The notes below the pieces were generated by a model. That model worked only from the letters and a program-made list of their open reading frames with translations, was not told the DNA's origin and did no database searches. The position numbers and the translations under genes are program-made. A stretch of DNA of 64,000 nucleotides from Alviniconcha marisindica (Eukaryota > Mollusca > Gastropoda > Provannidae): NCBI GenBank assembly GCA_018857735.1, contig JABMCL010000047.1, positions 1,357,501 to 1,421,500 on the forward strand, in the 5' to 3' direction. Within the stretch, counting starts at the first letter, position 1, and each line of letters opens with the position of its first letter. This document shows, piece after piece, positions 12,141 to 24,147 of this stretch.

Positions 12141-12244
12141 TTGGTTGACTGTTGCTCTACGTCCACAGAAACCGTAGGCTTATTATATTAGGGACGGGAG
12201 CCTAGGACGTCCACCTCGACTTTCACACAGCTCCTGAGCTCTGT
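12141..12244 (-). mobile_element. Family B element
   Basis: On the minus strand it carries 'gctcaggagctgtgtgaaag', 'tcgaggtggacgtcctaggc' and the tail 'ctaatataataagcctacgg' plus 'tttctgtggacgtagagcaac'-like sequence. This is the same order as the triplet at 7880-8202. Confidence 0.8.
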
Positions 12245-12289
12245 CCACGTACTGTGAAACAGCAAAAGCTGTTATACACCCCCTGCCGA

Positions 12290-12320
<31 letters not shown>

Positions 12321-12410
12321 ACACCCTCCCCCCCCCCCCTTCCCCCTCCACCAATTCCCCGACAGTACCTCTTCGGGATGCCATCATGTGTACCTAAATA
12401 GTAAGTAAAC

Positions 12411-12729
12411 ATGGTGCTTAACGTCCACAGAAACCATAAGGCTTATTAGGGACAAGGAGAAGGGGGGGGGGGGGGGGGGGGATTATGGAGATGGGGGAAG
12501 AGGGAGATTATATACCAATCGCTACACTGTCACCACCAGAATGATTCCTGCATTAAGATGGGCAGCGATGAGAGCCATTTTAATGTTTCAGTAGGAAGTG
12601 GACAGAGTCACAAGACAGTGTCCACAAACCACAACCTTTTTGAAGAAAAAAGAGAACCGAAGCGGTATCGAACCGAGGTCCTTCCGCTTACCAGCCTAAC
12701 GCCTTACCGCTAGGCCAAACCGGCTCACA
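12411..12729 (-). mobile_element. tRNA-derived SINE, family A, full length
   Basis: The tRNA-like head on the minus strand begins near 12729. Its A-box-like and B-box-like (GGTTCGATACC) motifs are intact. The body matches 1-241 almost base for base around 'gaaccgaagcggtatcgaac'. The 3' end carries a guanine run (12462-12481) and the tail 'ccctaataagccttatggtt'. Confidence 0.85.
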
Positions 12730-12820
12730 ATGTGTACCTTATATGCTCTTTTATTTATAGTCTTCAAAAAATACTGTAAGCCCTCTTCTCGTTGGTACGT
12801 GCATCAGTGTAGGTCAGTTG

Positions 12821-13031
12821 TCCCCTTCACTGCCATAGTGTCACTTGAAAACAATCAATAGAAGTAGGAAATTCGAAATCATTAAGCCTGTTTATGTGTT
12901 TTTCGCATCAGCAGGTGAAAGGATTTTCATCAAAACCCACACTATTGAAATTAGATTCGTTATAGGACCGGGAAATATACCGTTTTCGGGCACTTTTCAG
13001 CCCGGAAATTGTACAGGCTGGGGCAGTGACC
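12821..13031. mobile_element. Decayed relative of the TTAA MITE
   Basis: Starts with CCCCTTCACTGCC, the terminal repeat seen at 42883. It contains in reverse order blocks shared with that element: 'gtcacttgaaaac', 'gtgaaaggattttcatcaaa', 'tttcagcccggaaatt.tacaggctggggcagtg'. The far terminus is altered (GGCAGTGACCCC instead of GGCAGTGAAGGGG), no TTAA duplication is present, and a 78-bp palindrome starts inside that terminus. No transposase is encoded. Confidence 0.75.
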
Positions 13032-13103
13032 CCGTGCGGTTGGTGGGACGTTCAATTCCAAGAGCTCTTGGAATTGAACGTCCCACCAACCGCACGGGGT
13101 CAC
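13026..13103. repeat. 78-bp perfect palindrome, no spacer
   Basis: The left arm (39 bases, starting GTGACCCCGTGCGG and ending CCAAGAG) is exactly the reverse complement of the right arm (CTCTTGG to CCGCACGGGGTCAC), with the centre at AAGAGCTCTT. All 39 pairs match. Such an uninterrupted palindrome can extrude as a cruciform and is normally unstable, so it is either very recent or an assembly/fold-back product. It begins inside the altered terminus of the MITE relative. Confidence 0.97.
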
Positions 13104-13245
13104 CCCTGGACGGGTACATTATAGGTGAGCAGGTAATACATAACCTCTTCACGAACACCTTCATGTCGTCTGTTTTTGAATGGTGTTTCACACAAATTTT
13201 GGTCGCACACATATATAACGTTGAGTGTAGTGTGAAGTGTGTGTG

Positions 13246-13410
13246 TACAGAGTTCAGGAGCTGTGCGAAAGTCGAGGTGGCCGTCCTGGGCTTTCTTAAT
13301 GAGCCTTACGGTTTCTGTGGATGTAAACCAACACTGAACCATGCTTCGGCACTGGTCACAATTTGTCCCTAATATGACAACCGACATCCGAGGACATGAA
13401 GCTCTACATC
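13246..13410 (+). mobile_element. Family B element, long form
   Basis: Reads 'agttcaggagctgtgcgaaa', 'gtcgaggtggccgtcctggg', the tail-like 'cttaatgagccttacggttt' and 'ctgtggatgtaaa'. It then extends by 'accatgcttcggcactggtc', 'acaatttgtccctaatatga' and 'caaccgacatccgaggacat'. The same long form occurs at 20700 (+) and 21383 (-), so the extension belongs to the element. Confidence 0.8.
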
Positions 13411-14030
13411 ATCATCATCTGAAGTTTGTTCGATGAGCGCCCTACCACCACCCCTCCCCCTCCGCCTCCCTCCTTCTCCCAAGGCCCGCCTGTGAAAGCT
13501 GCATAGCTTGCAACCACTGGCCATAAATTCAACACTGCAGCTGCAGCAGCCGTAGTTTTTCAGAAGACTGGCGGCTGGATGAATGGGAGGGGGGCGGTTG
13601 GCGTGGGTGGGGGCGGGGACGGGGGGAGGGGGGACGGGGGGAGGGGGCAAGGGGGGTCTTAAGCTTCACAGAGGGTGTGATGGACGTCAGAGCTCAGGAG
13701 CTGTGTGAAAGTCGAGGTGGCCGTCCTGGGCTCCCGTCCCTAATAAGCCTACGGTTTCAGTGGACGGCACAGAGCAACGTTTGAAGAAGAAGAAGACGAC
13801 GTGATGGACGTCAAGTGCGTTCTATAAATGCAAACGCCGAATCCACGGCCTCTTCACAGGACTTGTGAACCTCCACTTGATCCAGCCTTAAAGAAGCTGA
13901 CGTCTTTAATGTCGGTGACGCCACAAAGGGCTTCTCAGGCCATAATTCGAGGGACAGCTGGACGGAAACAATTGTCATCCGGATAGGAGGGGGCCTCTGA
14001 CCCTGTCGTAACCTTATGGTCTTCTTTCTT
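13411..14030. other. G/C-rich spacer with a short family B copy
   Basis: Contains purine/pyrimidine-biased tracts (C-rich 13447-13480, G-rich 13588-13658) and a short family B copy at 13688-13775. No coding region is supported. The open frame on the minus strand at 13811-14030 runs into the AC microsatellite and shows no domain I recognise. Confidence 0.5.
13688..13775 (+). mobile_element. Family B element, short form
   Basis: Reads 'agctcaggagctgtgtgaaa', 'gtcgaggtggccgtcctggg' and 'gtccctaataagcctacggt', ending near 'cagtggacg'. Confidence 0.8.
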
Positions 14031-14680
<650 letters not shown>

Positions 14681-14688
14681 CTTTCTCC

Positions 14689-14720
<32 letters not shown>

Positions 14721-14730
14721 GTGGACCTTG

Positions 14731-14779
<49 letters not shown>

Positions 14780-14833
14780 CATGCACGCACGCACGCACAC
14801 ACACACACACACCACACACACACACACACACAC

Positions 14834-14872
<39 letters not shown>

Positions 14873-15394
14873 CACAACACACACACACAAGTTCCGTGAC
14901 AGGTGCACCCCCCACCCCCCCCCCCCACCCCCCACACTGAATGCAGGACCCAAAAAATGCAGCAGCAAAGTAACGGTGCCCACAAAACAAAACAAAACAA
15001 AACAAAAAAGGCTCTCAGCAGCTACGTCTCTGTCACATATCACCACTACCACAACCAGACGGTCAAACAGAAGCGGCGTCCCTCGAGAACTTCGACCAGA
15101 CAGACGAGCGCGTAAACGAGACCGGCTTCAACTCTGGGCAGGGAGGTCGGGGGGGGGGGCGGGGTGAGTGAGCGGAGGGGGGCGGGGGGTAGGGGCGGGG
15201 GATGGACGACCGCGATTAATCATGTCTTCCGGCCCATGGCCGTGGCTGCCAGCATCCCGTGCTTTTTTCTTTTTTTTTTCCTTTTTTTTTTTTTTACGTT
15301 GCCAGCAGGGTGTCCGCTGTGAAAGATAATGGCGGGTGTAATAATGATCCTGGGTCATTAAGCGAAAAAGTGCTGCCGGCTCAGACCTTTCGCG
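14681..15394. other. Simple repeats and spacer, no gene seen
   Basis: C and CT runs (14686-14720), (AC)n blocks (14733-14890), a C-rich patch near 14910, (AAAAC)n near 14983-15008, a G-rich patch at 15148-15200 and T runs near 15265-15295. No coding region is supported. Confidence 0.55.
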
Positions 15395-15423
15395 GCATCT
15401 CATCGCTGTCAGCGTCAGACACA

Positions 15424-15474
<51 letters not shown>

Positions 15475-16040
15475 CTACGCGGCATCTCGTCACTGCGAGC
15501 GTCATATGCAATAGTTAATATATATATACATATACACCTTACGCGGCATCTCGTCACTGTGAGCGTCATACGCAATAGTTAATATAGATACATATACACC
15601 TTACGCGGCATCTCGTCACTGTAGGCGTCATACACAACAATAGTTAATACAGATACATATACACCTTACGCGGCATATCGTCACTGTGAGCGTCATACAC
15701 AACAATAGTTAATACAGATACATATACACCTTACGCGGCATCTCGTCACTGTAGGCGTCAGACACAACAATAGTTAATACAGATACATATACACCTTACG
15801 CGGCATATCGTCACTGTGAGCGTCATACACAACAATAGTTAATACAGATACATATACACCTTACGCGGCATCTCGTCACTGTAGGCGTCAGACACAACAA
15901 TAGTTAATACAGATACATATACACCTTACGCGACATCTCGTCACTGTAGGCGTCAGACACAACAATAGTTAATACAGATACATATACACCTTACGCGACA
16001 TCTCGTCACTGTAGACGTCAGACACAACAATAGTTCATAT
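15395..16040. repeat. Minisatellite, ~65-bp unit, with (TA)n
   Basis: About ten copies of 'atacaccttacgcggcatct' plus 'cgtcactgtaggcgtcagac' plus 'acaacaatagttaatacaga' plus 'tacat'. The first copy is split by a (TA)n tract at 15425-15472. Left-hand units are shorter and more diverged. The right-hand six are nearly identical, with paired alternation of 'tgtgagcgtcatac' and 'tgtaggcgtcagac', a hint of a two-unit higher-order repeat. Confidence 0.95.
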
Positions 16041-16254
16041 ACAGCCCGGACCCAAAACGGGCGGCGGTAATGCACTGGGACCAGGCGATGAGGGTGGTTG
16101 AATGATTCCCTGTCACAGAAAATGGACGATTAATTAACCCTAGAATGTGGAGGCCGGCGATTCGGGGCGGACAGTGCACACCCTTGGATGGCGACAGATA
16201 AGGGGGGGGGGGGGGGGGGGAGAAAGTTGAAAAGAAAGAAAAGAAAGTTGATTG

Positions 16255-16950
16255 TAGCAGTGATTGGAAGTAGAACAGGGGTTAGAAGTGGAATAGGGGC
16301 TGGGCATGGAATAGGGGTTGGAAATACGGAAAACAAGGGTTGGAAATACCGAGAACATGAGAACAGGTTTTGTAAATACCGGAAAGAACAGGGGTCGGAC
16401 AAGCAACAGGAGTTGCAAATGCTGAGAACAGACGTTGGACATGGAACATGGGTTGAAAATACTGAAAACAAGAGTTGGATATGGAACGGGGGCTAGAAAT
16501 ACAGAAAACAAGAGTTGCACGCAGAACAGGGATTGCAAATACTGAGAACAGACACTGGACATGGAACAGGGTTTGAAAATACTGAAAACAAAAGTTGGCC
16601 ATGGAACAGGAGTTGAAAATACTGAAAACAAGAGTTGGCCATGGAACAGGAGTTGAAAATACTGAAAACAAGAGCTGGCCATGGAACAGGAGTTGAAAAT
16701 ACTGAAAACAAGAGCTGGCCATGGAACAGGAGTTGAAAATGCTGAGAACAGAAGGTCGGACATGGGACACTGGTTGGACATGGAACAGGGGCTGGAAATA
16801 CTCAAAACAGAGTTTGGACATGGAACAGGGGCTGGAAATACTCACAATAGAGTTTAGACATGGAACAGGGGCTAGAAATACTCAGAACAGAGTTTGGACA
16901 TGGAATAGGGGCTGAAATTCTCAGAACAGAGTTTGGACATGGAATAAGAG
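16255..16950. repeat. Minisatellite, ~40-bp unit
   Basis: About 17 copies of 'catggaacaggagttgaaaa' plus 'tactgaaaacaagagttggc'. The central four copies (16575-16740) are almost identical and both edges are diverged, the usual picture of unequal exchange. Confidence 0.95.
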
Positions 16951-17435
16951 ATGGGAGATGGAAATGGGACGGGGAGGGGGGAGGGAGAGAATACTGACGA
17001 CAGGAGCCAGAAAAGGAACTGCAAATAGGCTTCTCGGAGTGCTCAGCGAACTCGGGTTTGAGTATTGACTCGGAAACTGATACTAACCGGATAGAAAATG
17101 GAAACGAATACAGCGCTCGGGCCTGATCACTTGGGGTTTTGCTAGTCTGTTGCAGCTCTGGCGCCTTTGCAAGACTCACTGATACAGCAGAAGAGTTACT
17201 GAGTTCCCATTCATGCAAGCATTCACCGTTACCGACCAGTTCAACATAGTCTTCTTTTTTATTGGTCTTGTTGCAATGAACACTAGGAGTGTGTTAATGG
17301 TTTTTAACGTCCCGTCAACCTTGTGGGTAATACAGGGGCGAAATCACACTTGAAACAAACGAAATACTTTGAAATGCATTCAGTAAAATAAAGAAGACAA
17401 ATGTTTGTTCAATGAATATCCACGCCTTGTGAGTC

Positions 17436-17436
<1 letters not shown>
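16951..17436. other. Spacer, no gene seen
   Basis: Mixed sequence between two repeat arrays. The minus-strand open frame at 16802-17218 is partly the 40-bp repeat, and I recognise no domain. Confidence 0.4.
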
Positions 17437-17532
<96 letters not shown>

Positions 17533-17599
17533 GTATGTCTGTTTGTGTGCTCGTGCGTGCATGGGGGGGGGGGGGGGGGGGGGGTGCGTGCGTATGTGC

Positions 17600-17655
<56 letters not shown>
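17437..17655. repeat. (GT)n / (GTGC)n / G-run compound microsatellite
   Basis: (GT)n at 17437-17500, GTGC repeats to about 17530, a G run at 17563-17584 and a second (GT)n at 17602-17655. Confidence 0.97.
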
Positions 17656-17658
<3 letters not shown>

Positions 17659-18029
17659 ACGAGAAAAAGACTCCCAATAACTGTTCATTAACGAAAACCA
17701 CTTTCCAGGCGAATGAGTGTCTCTCGTTGCATGACCTTGTCCACGGCTCACGCACGATCGACATCAGGCGACAGCGGCAACTCCATGTCCCCAGGGAGAT
17801 CCACCATCCCCATTCAGACCTCTCCCGATCAAAGCACAGTCCACAACACACGCACGCACACACGCACGAATGCATGCACGCACGCACAACATACACGCAC
17901 GCATGCACGCACGCACAACACACACACACACACGCACGCACACAACACACACACGCACGCACAATACACACACGCACGCACAACACACACACACTGACCT
18001 CAAGACCATCTTCATGTCGGGGGGGGGGG
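17656..18029. other. Spacer with (CACG)-rich simple sequence
   Basis: Unique sequence to about 17845, then ACGC/CACA simple sequence to 17995 and a G run at 18019-18038. No gene seen. Confidence 0.5.
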
Positions 18030-18760
18030 GGGGGGGGGGAAGGACCATGCACACTAACTTCAAGACAATTCATATGTCCTAGGGGAGGACCATGCACACT
18101 GACCTCAAGACCATCCACATGTCCTGGGGGCAGGACCATGCACACTGACCTCAAGACCATCCACATGTCCTAGGGGTGGACCATGCACACTGACCTCAAG
18201 ACCATCCACATGTCCTAGGGGTGGACCATGCACACTGACCTCAAGACCATCCACATGTCCTAGGGGTGGACCATGCACACTGACCTCAAGACCATCCACA
18301 TGTCCTGGGGGCAGGACCATGTACACTGACCTCAAGACCAGCCACATGTCCTGGGGGAGGACCATGCACACTGACCTCAAGACCATTCACATGTCCGAGG
18401 GGTGGACCATGTACACTGACCTCAAGACCAGCCACATGTCCTAGGGGAGGACCATGCACACTGACCTCAAGACCATTCACATGTCCGGCGGGTGGACCAT
18501 GTACACTGACCTCAAGACAATTCACATGTCTTGAGAGAAGGACCATGCACACTGACCGCAAGACCATTCACATGTCCAGGGGGGGGATAATGCACATTGG
18601 ACAATTTACATGTCCGGGGGTTAGGACAATGCTCACTGACCTCGAGACAATTCACATGTCCGGGGGCGGAGGGGAGGACCATGCACACTGACCTCAAGAC
18701 CATCCACATGTCCTAGGGAGAGGACCATGCACACTGACCTCAAGACCATTTCCTATTCCG
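18030..18760. repeat. Minisatellite, 45-46 bp unit
   Basis: About 16 copies of 'accatgcacactgacctcaa' plus 'gaccatccacatgtcctagg' plus a G-rich linker of about five bases. The 45-bp copies are a multiple of three and keep a minus-strand frame open, with a 15-residue period (GHVDGLEVSVHGPPL). Frame is lost whenever a 46-bp unit occurs, which argues against protein coding. Confidence 0.95.
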
Positions 18761-19204
18761 GACTTGAAAGGGAGAACATCCGCTGGGCAGCCCTGAACAA
18801 TTCAAACTCAGAGCTGTCTCAACTGCAGAGGAGATGAGAACGTCTGCATCCCTCAGTGGTACCCCGCGCAGAAAGACCGGTGTCATTCAAACGTCTGTAT
18901 GAATGGCGAGAGATGGGGTGAGGGATGAGAGGGAGCTGCAAGGGGTCGGGGATGCGTCCGGGGATGGGAGGGGGGGAGGGGGTAGGGGGGAGGGGAGGGG
19001 GGAGGAGGCATTTGGTGCTAGCATTTGGTGCCAGTGCACCGTGCCATATATATATAATATATCAACATCGGCTGGCGGCGACGTAACGCCATCACCGTTA
19101 TCGGCAGCGGGTAATGACGACTGGCGTGAACAAACACCAGTCGTAATCACTAATGGCCAGCACAGAGCTCCCAATCAATTCCAGCAGTTGGCAAAGCTGA
19201 ACTT
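18761..19204. other. Spacer, no gene seen
   Basis: Unique sequence with a G-rich patch at 18955-19010. No splice-bounded coding frame. Confidence 0.45.
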
Positions 19205-19805
19205 TCGCTCCGCTTCTCGTCGATTAGCCTTGAGACCACAGGCCCCAGACAGGAAGTGGATTTACGTTCGTCCTGTGTCTCGCCGAGCAGTCATGAGACC
19301 ACAGGCCCCAGACAGGTTGTACTTTCGTGCTGTGTCGCGTCGAGCAGCCTTGAGACCACAGGCCCCAGACAGGAGGTGGATTTACTTTCGTCCTGTGTCT
19401 CGCTGAGCAGCCTTGAGACCACAGGCCCCAGACAGGAAGTGGATTTACTTTCGTCCTATGCCTCGTTGATTAGCCTTGAGACCACAGGCCCCAGACAGGA
19501 AGTGGATTTACTTTCGTCCTATGCCTCGTCGGTTAGCCTTGAGACCACAGGCCCCAGACCGGAAGTGGATTTACTTTCGTCCTGTGTCTCGTTGATTAGC
19601 CTTGAGACCACAGGCCCCAGACAGGGTGTACTTTCGACCTGTGTCTCGCTGAGCAGCCTTGAGACCACAGGCCCCAGACAGGTTGTACTTTCGTTCTGTG
19701 TCTCGTCGAGCAGGCTTGAGATCGCAGGCCCCAGACAGAGAGTGGTTGTGCTTTCGCTGCTGCATCTCGTCAAGTAGCCTTGACACCACAGGCCCAGACA
19801 GTGTT
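19205..19805. repeat. Minisatellite, 57/63-bp units
   Basis: About ten copies of 'ccttgagaccacaggcccca' plus 'gacaggaagtggatttactt' plus 'tcgtcctgtgtctcg' and a GTTGATTAG or CGAGCAG end. Two unit lengths, 63 and 57 bp, differ by a 6-bp indel near 'ggaagtggattt'/'ggttgt'. Both are multiples of three, which keeps long frames open on both strands. Confidence 0.95.
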
Positions 19806-19905
19806 CGTTCGACCCTAACATGTTTTTGTTTTTTAAATGGCCGCTAAACATGTATCCTTCTCTTTATATCGCATAAAAACTTCCAAAAAATCCTTGCGCG
19901 TTCAC

Positions 19906-19908
<3 letters not shown>

Positions 19909-19984
<76 letters not shown>
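19909..19984. repeat. (CT)n microsatellite
   Basis: About 37 CT units. Confidence 0.97.
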
Positions 19985-19986
<2 letters not shown>

Positions 19987-20699
19987 GCACTAGGTCTGTC
20001 ATTCGCACAAGGAATGCGATCGTTATCTCAATATCTGTGCTGATGATGGAGTTATAGACGACTAGGTCACACACTCCCCTACATCCCTACCCACTAACAG
20101 TAACAAAATCACATCATAACCACTCTATTCCGCCCACAAGCAACCAGCGCTTTTTTCAGTTGAAATGAATGCCAGTTCAGTCCTTGGTGTCGCCGAGAAA
20201 CGCGCGCCCGGTTTAAATTTTGTCCCCTCCTTCTTCCTTCTTCTTCTTTCATTAACGTCCACCATCATCGTAGTGAAGGTTCTGATGTGTACAACGGGGG
20301 GGTTCCGGTTTAAAGTCTAAAGTTTTGAAAGTTTCCTTGAAGCAAACAAAAAAACAAAAAACAAAAAAACAGCCGAACAAACCCGAAGCTCCTCCCGCCC
20401 AAATTTTGCATACTTGCTGTGAACTCGTCGAAAGGTTATTTTTATTCCCCCAGCTATGTATATCTTTCAGCAGTGACTGTGCTGGCGGTACCTACTGATC
20501 AGAGCTCAATGGACAAGCCGATTTGTTTACATTCGGATCACTCACTGTACGTAAACTCGGGCTCGTGCTTGAACCAGGATAAACAAACAACAATTTAAAT
20601 TGAAGAACGCTCTAACTTGTACCTGTTTCTCAAAGTCAATGCTGAGAAAACTCAGAATGTGTCGTTGTCTTAAATATTGTGCCGCTTCTTCTACTGCAT
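19985..20699. other. Spacer, no gene seen
   Basis: Mixed sequence with a short (A)nC tract near 20346-20372. No coding exon with splice signals was found. Confidence 0.45.
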
Positions 20700-20865
20700 C
20701 ATAGTTCAGGAACTGTGTGAGAGTCGAGGTGGCCGTCCTGGGCTGTCCGTCCTAACGAGCCTTCAGGTTTCCGTGGACGTAAAGCTGTATTGAACCATGC
20801 TTCGGCATTGGTCTCAGCTTGTCCCTAATATGTCAACTGACATCTGAGGACATTAAGCAACACTA
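20700..20865 (+). mobile_element. Family B element, long form
   Basis: Same order as 13246-13410: 'agttcaggaactgtgtgaga', 'gtcgaggtggccgtcctggg', 'cgagccttcaggtttccgtg', 'gacgtaaagctgtattgaac', 'catgcttcggcattggtctc', 'agcttgtccctaatatgtca' and 'actgacatctgaggacatta', ending at a short ACCTACCTACC run. Confidence 0.85.
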
Positions 20866-21121
20866 CCTACCTACCTATCTACTGCATACCGCAACACCTT
20901 GGCCGGACCTGCAAGCCTGAAGTGGGCAGGATGTGGATCAGTATAACCAACCGCACAAGCATGATACATCGGGAGGTCAGTTCCGGTGGCTGGGGTCAAA
21001 AACGAGCAAAGATCAATACGCTTTGTTGTAATGCAACGGGAGTCACTTTGGGAACAGATAATTAAGTAATCTGATTTATTTTCGTTGTCTGTACAGACTG
21101 CGTACAACATCTATACTACTC

Positions 21122-21122
<1 letters not shown>

Positions 21123-21198
<76 letters not shown>
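21123..21198. repeat. (CT)n microsatellite
   Basis: About 38 CT units. Confidence 0.97.
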
Positions 21199-21200
<2 letters not shown>

Positions 21201-21382
21201 GAAAGGTCACACCCTCTCTTACGGCTAAATTCGCATTAAACCAGCCACGACATTCTGGAAAATTCAATATACCAATCCCTCGGACTGACCTTTTCCAGTC
21301 TAGCTTTGTATGTATACAATCTGGTAGTGTTCTTAAGAACTCACTCCCTGTCTCTCTTAGATTACCATCCATGATGATGATG

Positions 21383-21546
21383 AAGTGATGCTTAATGTCC
21401 TCAGATGTCTGGACATATTAGGGACAAGTTGTGACCAATGCCGAAGCACGGTGCAATAATTCTTTACGTCCACGGAAACAAGAAGGCTCGTTAGGACGGA
21501 CAGCCCACGACGGCCACCTCGACTCTCACACAGCTCCTGAACTATG
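21383..21546 (-). mobile_element. Family B element, long form, inverted
   Basis: Reverse complement of the long form. From the right: 'agttcaggagctgtgtgaga', 'gtcgaggtggccgtcgtggg', the tail block, 'accgtgcttcggcattggtc' and 'acaacttgtccctaatatgt', to 'gaggacattaagcatcac' at the left. It is in opposite orientation to the copy 520 bp away, making an inverted pair. Confidence 0.85.
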
Positions 21547-21931
21547 ATTAGCATCCAGCACTAAAACTTTTAAATCACGTTACATGTCATACATTAAGCG
21601 CTGATTGGTTGTTTTTGCATGTTGAAATTGGTGATCGTAACCAGCCTTCAACGTTTTACTTTACTGTGTTTCCCATTTTTCACGCATTTACCCACCAAAT
21701 AATGTTTTCGGCTACTGATGATTTCAAAGCCCCATATATCCACCCCCATTCCCGCCTGTCTCATATCATGTTTGACGTCTAAACTTCATTTACTCCATGT
21801 GCGTACTGGTGTGTCGTACTCGTAGCTTAGAAAATGTGTACATGTATAATTAGATCTGGTAGTCCCTTGTTTGGGCGAAGGCTGGATGTAAAAAAGCATA
21901 CACATGCTTACTTATTACCCATGTAAATAAA

Positions 21932-21936
<5 letters not shown>
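21547..21936. other. AT-rich spacer, no gene seen
   Basis: Mixed AT-rich sequence ending in 'atgtaaataaagaattc'. No splice-bounded coding frame. Confidence 0.4.
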
Positions 21937-22349
<413 letters not shown>

Positions 22350-22439
22350 AAACTCTGACCCAGTCCTTCCTCTCTTCTGATTCAGCCTGGGAAAGTGGAG
22401 AAGAAAAAAAATAATGCCCAAGTAAATGTGTGTGTAAAA

Positions 22440-22760
22440 ACTTATCAGGCTCCAATTATCTTGAACCAGCTGCCTGTTTCTGTCCGTCATCCTATCTCTG
22501 TCAGTTCTTTCAAAACTTCCTTGAAAACCTTTCTCTTAAAAGCCTTTTCTTCAGTCCCATCACCCTGATAAACGACTGTGTGTGCGTGCATGCGTGCGTG
22601 TGTGTGTGTTGTGTGCCTGAGTGTGTGCGTTTGTTTTGTATGCATTGAATTTAAAAATATTTATGTGCATTCAAAGAATATGTAAGCACTTATGGCCTGC
22701 GCGGGTAAGGCGCTCTAAATGTCTATTATACTACTACTACTACTACTACAACTACAATAA
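22440..22760 (+). mobile_element. 3' end of an L2/CR1-like LINE
   Basis: The frame from about 22462 to the TGA near 22567 encodes LNQLPVSVRHPISVSSFKTS followed by LKTFLLKAFSSVPSP. This is the C-terminal signature of non-LTR retrotransposon ORF2 proteins of the L2/CR1 type ('LWNSLPLSLR...SFKSxLKTHLF'). A 3' UTR follows with a TG-rich patch and the tail 'atggcctgcgcgggtaaggc' plus 'gctctaaatgtctattatac' plus (TAC)n. The minus-strand copy at 61775-62341 has the same peptide and tail. It is 5'-truncated and not functional. Confidence 0.85.
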
Positions 22761-24114
22761 TTCCTGGAAATAGTCAGAGAGAAAAAATAGAAACTGATGA
22801 ATTGGCGAAAACAACATTTGCGCTAAATGTGTTTACATCTACCACAGCCATGCCCCAGATGCAAATGACAGCATCCAACACAAATGCATCCATATTTAAT
22901 TAGTGTCACGTTGCATTGTGCACTGCTGTCTACTGTCTAGTCCACATGGTACACATAAAATACAGGACCCAGGCATTATCAAATTTAGCAGTTCATATGG
23001 TACACACAGACTTGCATGAATCCAGTGCTGGTAGCGTGGGTGGTGAGGAGACAATTGCTATGCAACATAAGGTAGAGAATATTTGTTAGTGCTTCCCTTT
23101 CATCCTGACAAGGTCTGTCGTTTCTGTTCCCTGTGAGTGTTGGGCTGCACATTACTGACTATGCAGTTGATTTTCTCCAAAACATTTATGCTGATTTTTT
23201 TTACAACAGTTCTAAGCCAGTGCCATGAGCAACTACACAACCCAGCTGGGCTTCATAAACTATTAAAAGGCAGACTGAATACTGCAACACTTATCTGTGC
23301 ACAAAGTTTCAGTTTTCCAAACAAAGAAAACAAAGGCTGACTGACACGACAGTACAGTTTTGATTGTCAGCATCACACTCACAGCTACAATGATGGGATA
23401 TCATATTAAAATTATCAAATTTTAATGAAAATCTACTTACAGACTTAGTGATTCACACAAAAGCTTAAAAAGAATGTTTTTAGGTTGCTCTTCTTGTTCG
23501 TTTGTTTATTGTTTTGTTTGGGTTTTAATATAAAATAGGACAGTATAAAATGGTGCACATTACTGGAACAGCAAACAATGAATACTACATGAAAGCAAAA
23601 AAAGACAGCTATGTTTGTTTCAAGAGGAAGATACCATGGGTTGAAGTTGTTTGCTCTAAAAACAAGCTACGTTTTAGGGGGGTTTAGGGGGGTTCGGGTG
23701 GGAGGCAGCAGCTTTTTGTTTAACCTTTCATTTGGCCTGCACTGTTGCTCTTTTACCCTGTCTGTTCATTGTCTAATGGAAAGAATATGTCCTGAAAATG
23801 TGCATTGTTTTGTGCTGTCCTTTTTTTTCTTCTTCTTCTCTTTTTTTATATTATATATATATATATTCTTTTTTAAGCATCCTTAAAAAAAATCATCTGT
23901 TTTTGGTCTTTTCTCTTTTTTGGCCTCATGCTTATCTGATTCTAAGGAAATGATTAAGATGAACATTAAATGCGTGGGGGGAGAGGGGTACAGGGGGGTC
24001 ATGGAGGGATGGTGGTAACTGACACCTGATAAGCATTTATGGCACGTTATTGGAATAATGCAAACCCGCATCACATGTAAAGGAAATGATTACGATCAAC
24101 ATTACATGCGTGGT

Positions 24115-24147
<33 letters not shown>

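Noticed and set aside
12845..13372. 175-codon open frame on the plus strand
   Set aside because: It runs through the MITE relic, the palindrome and a family B element. These three unrelated repeats cannot form one gene.
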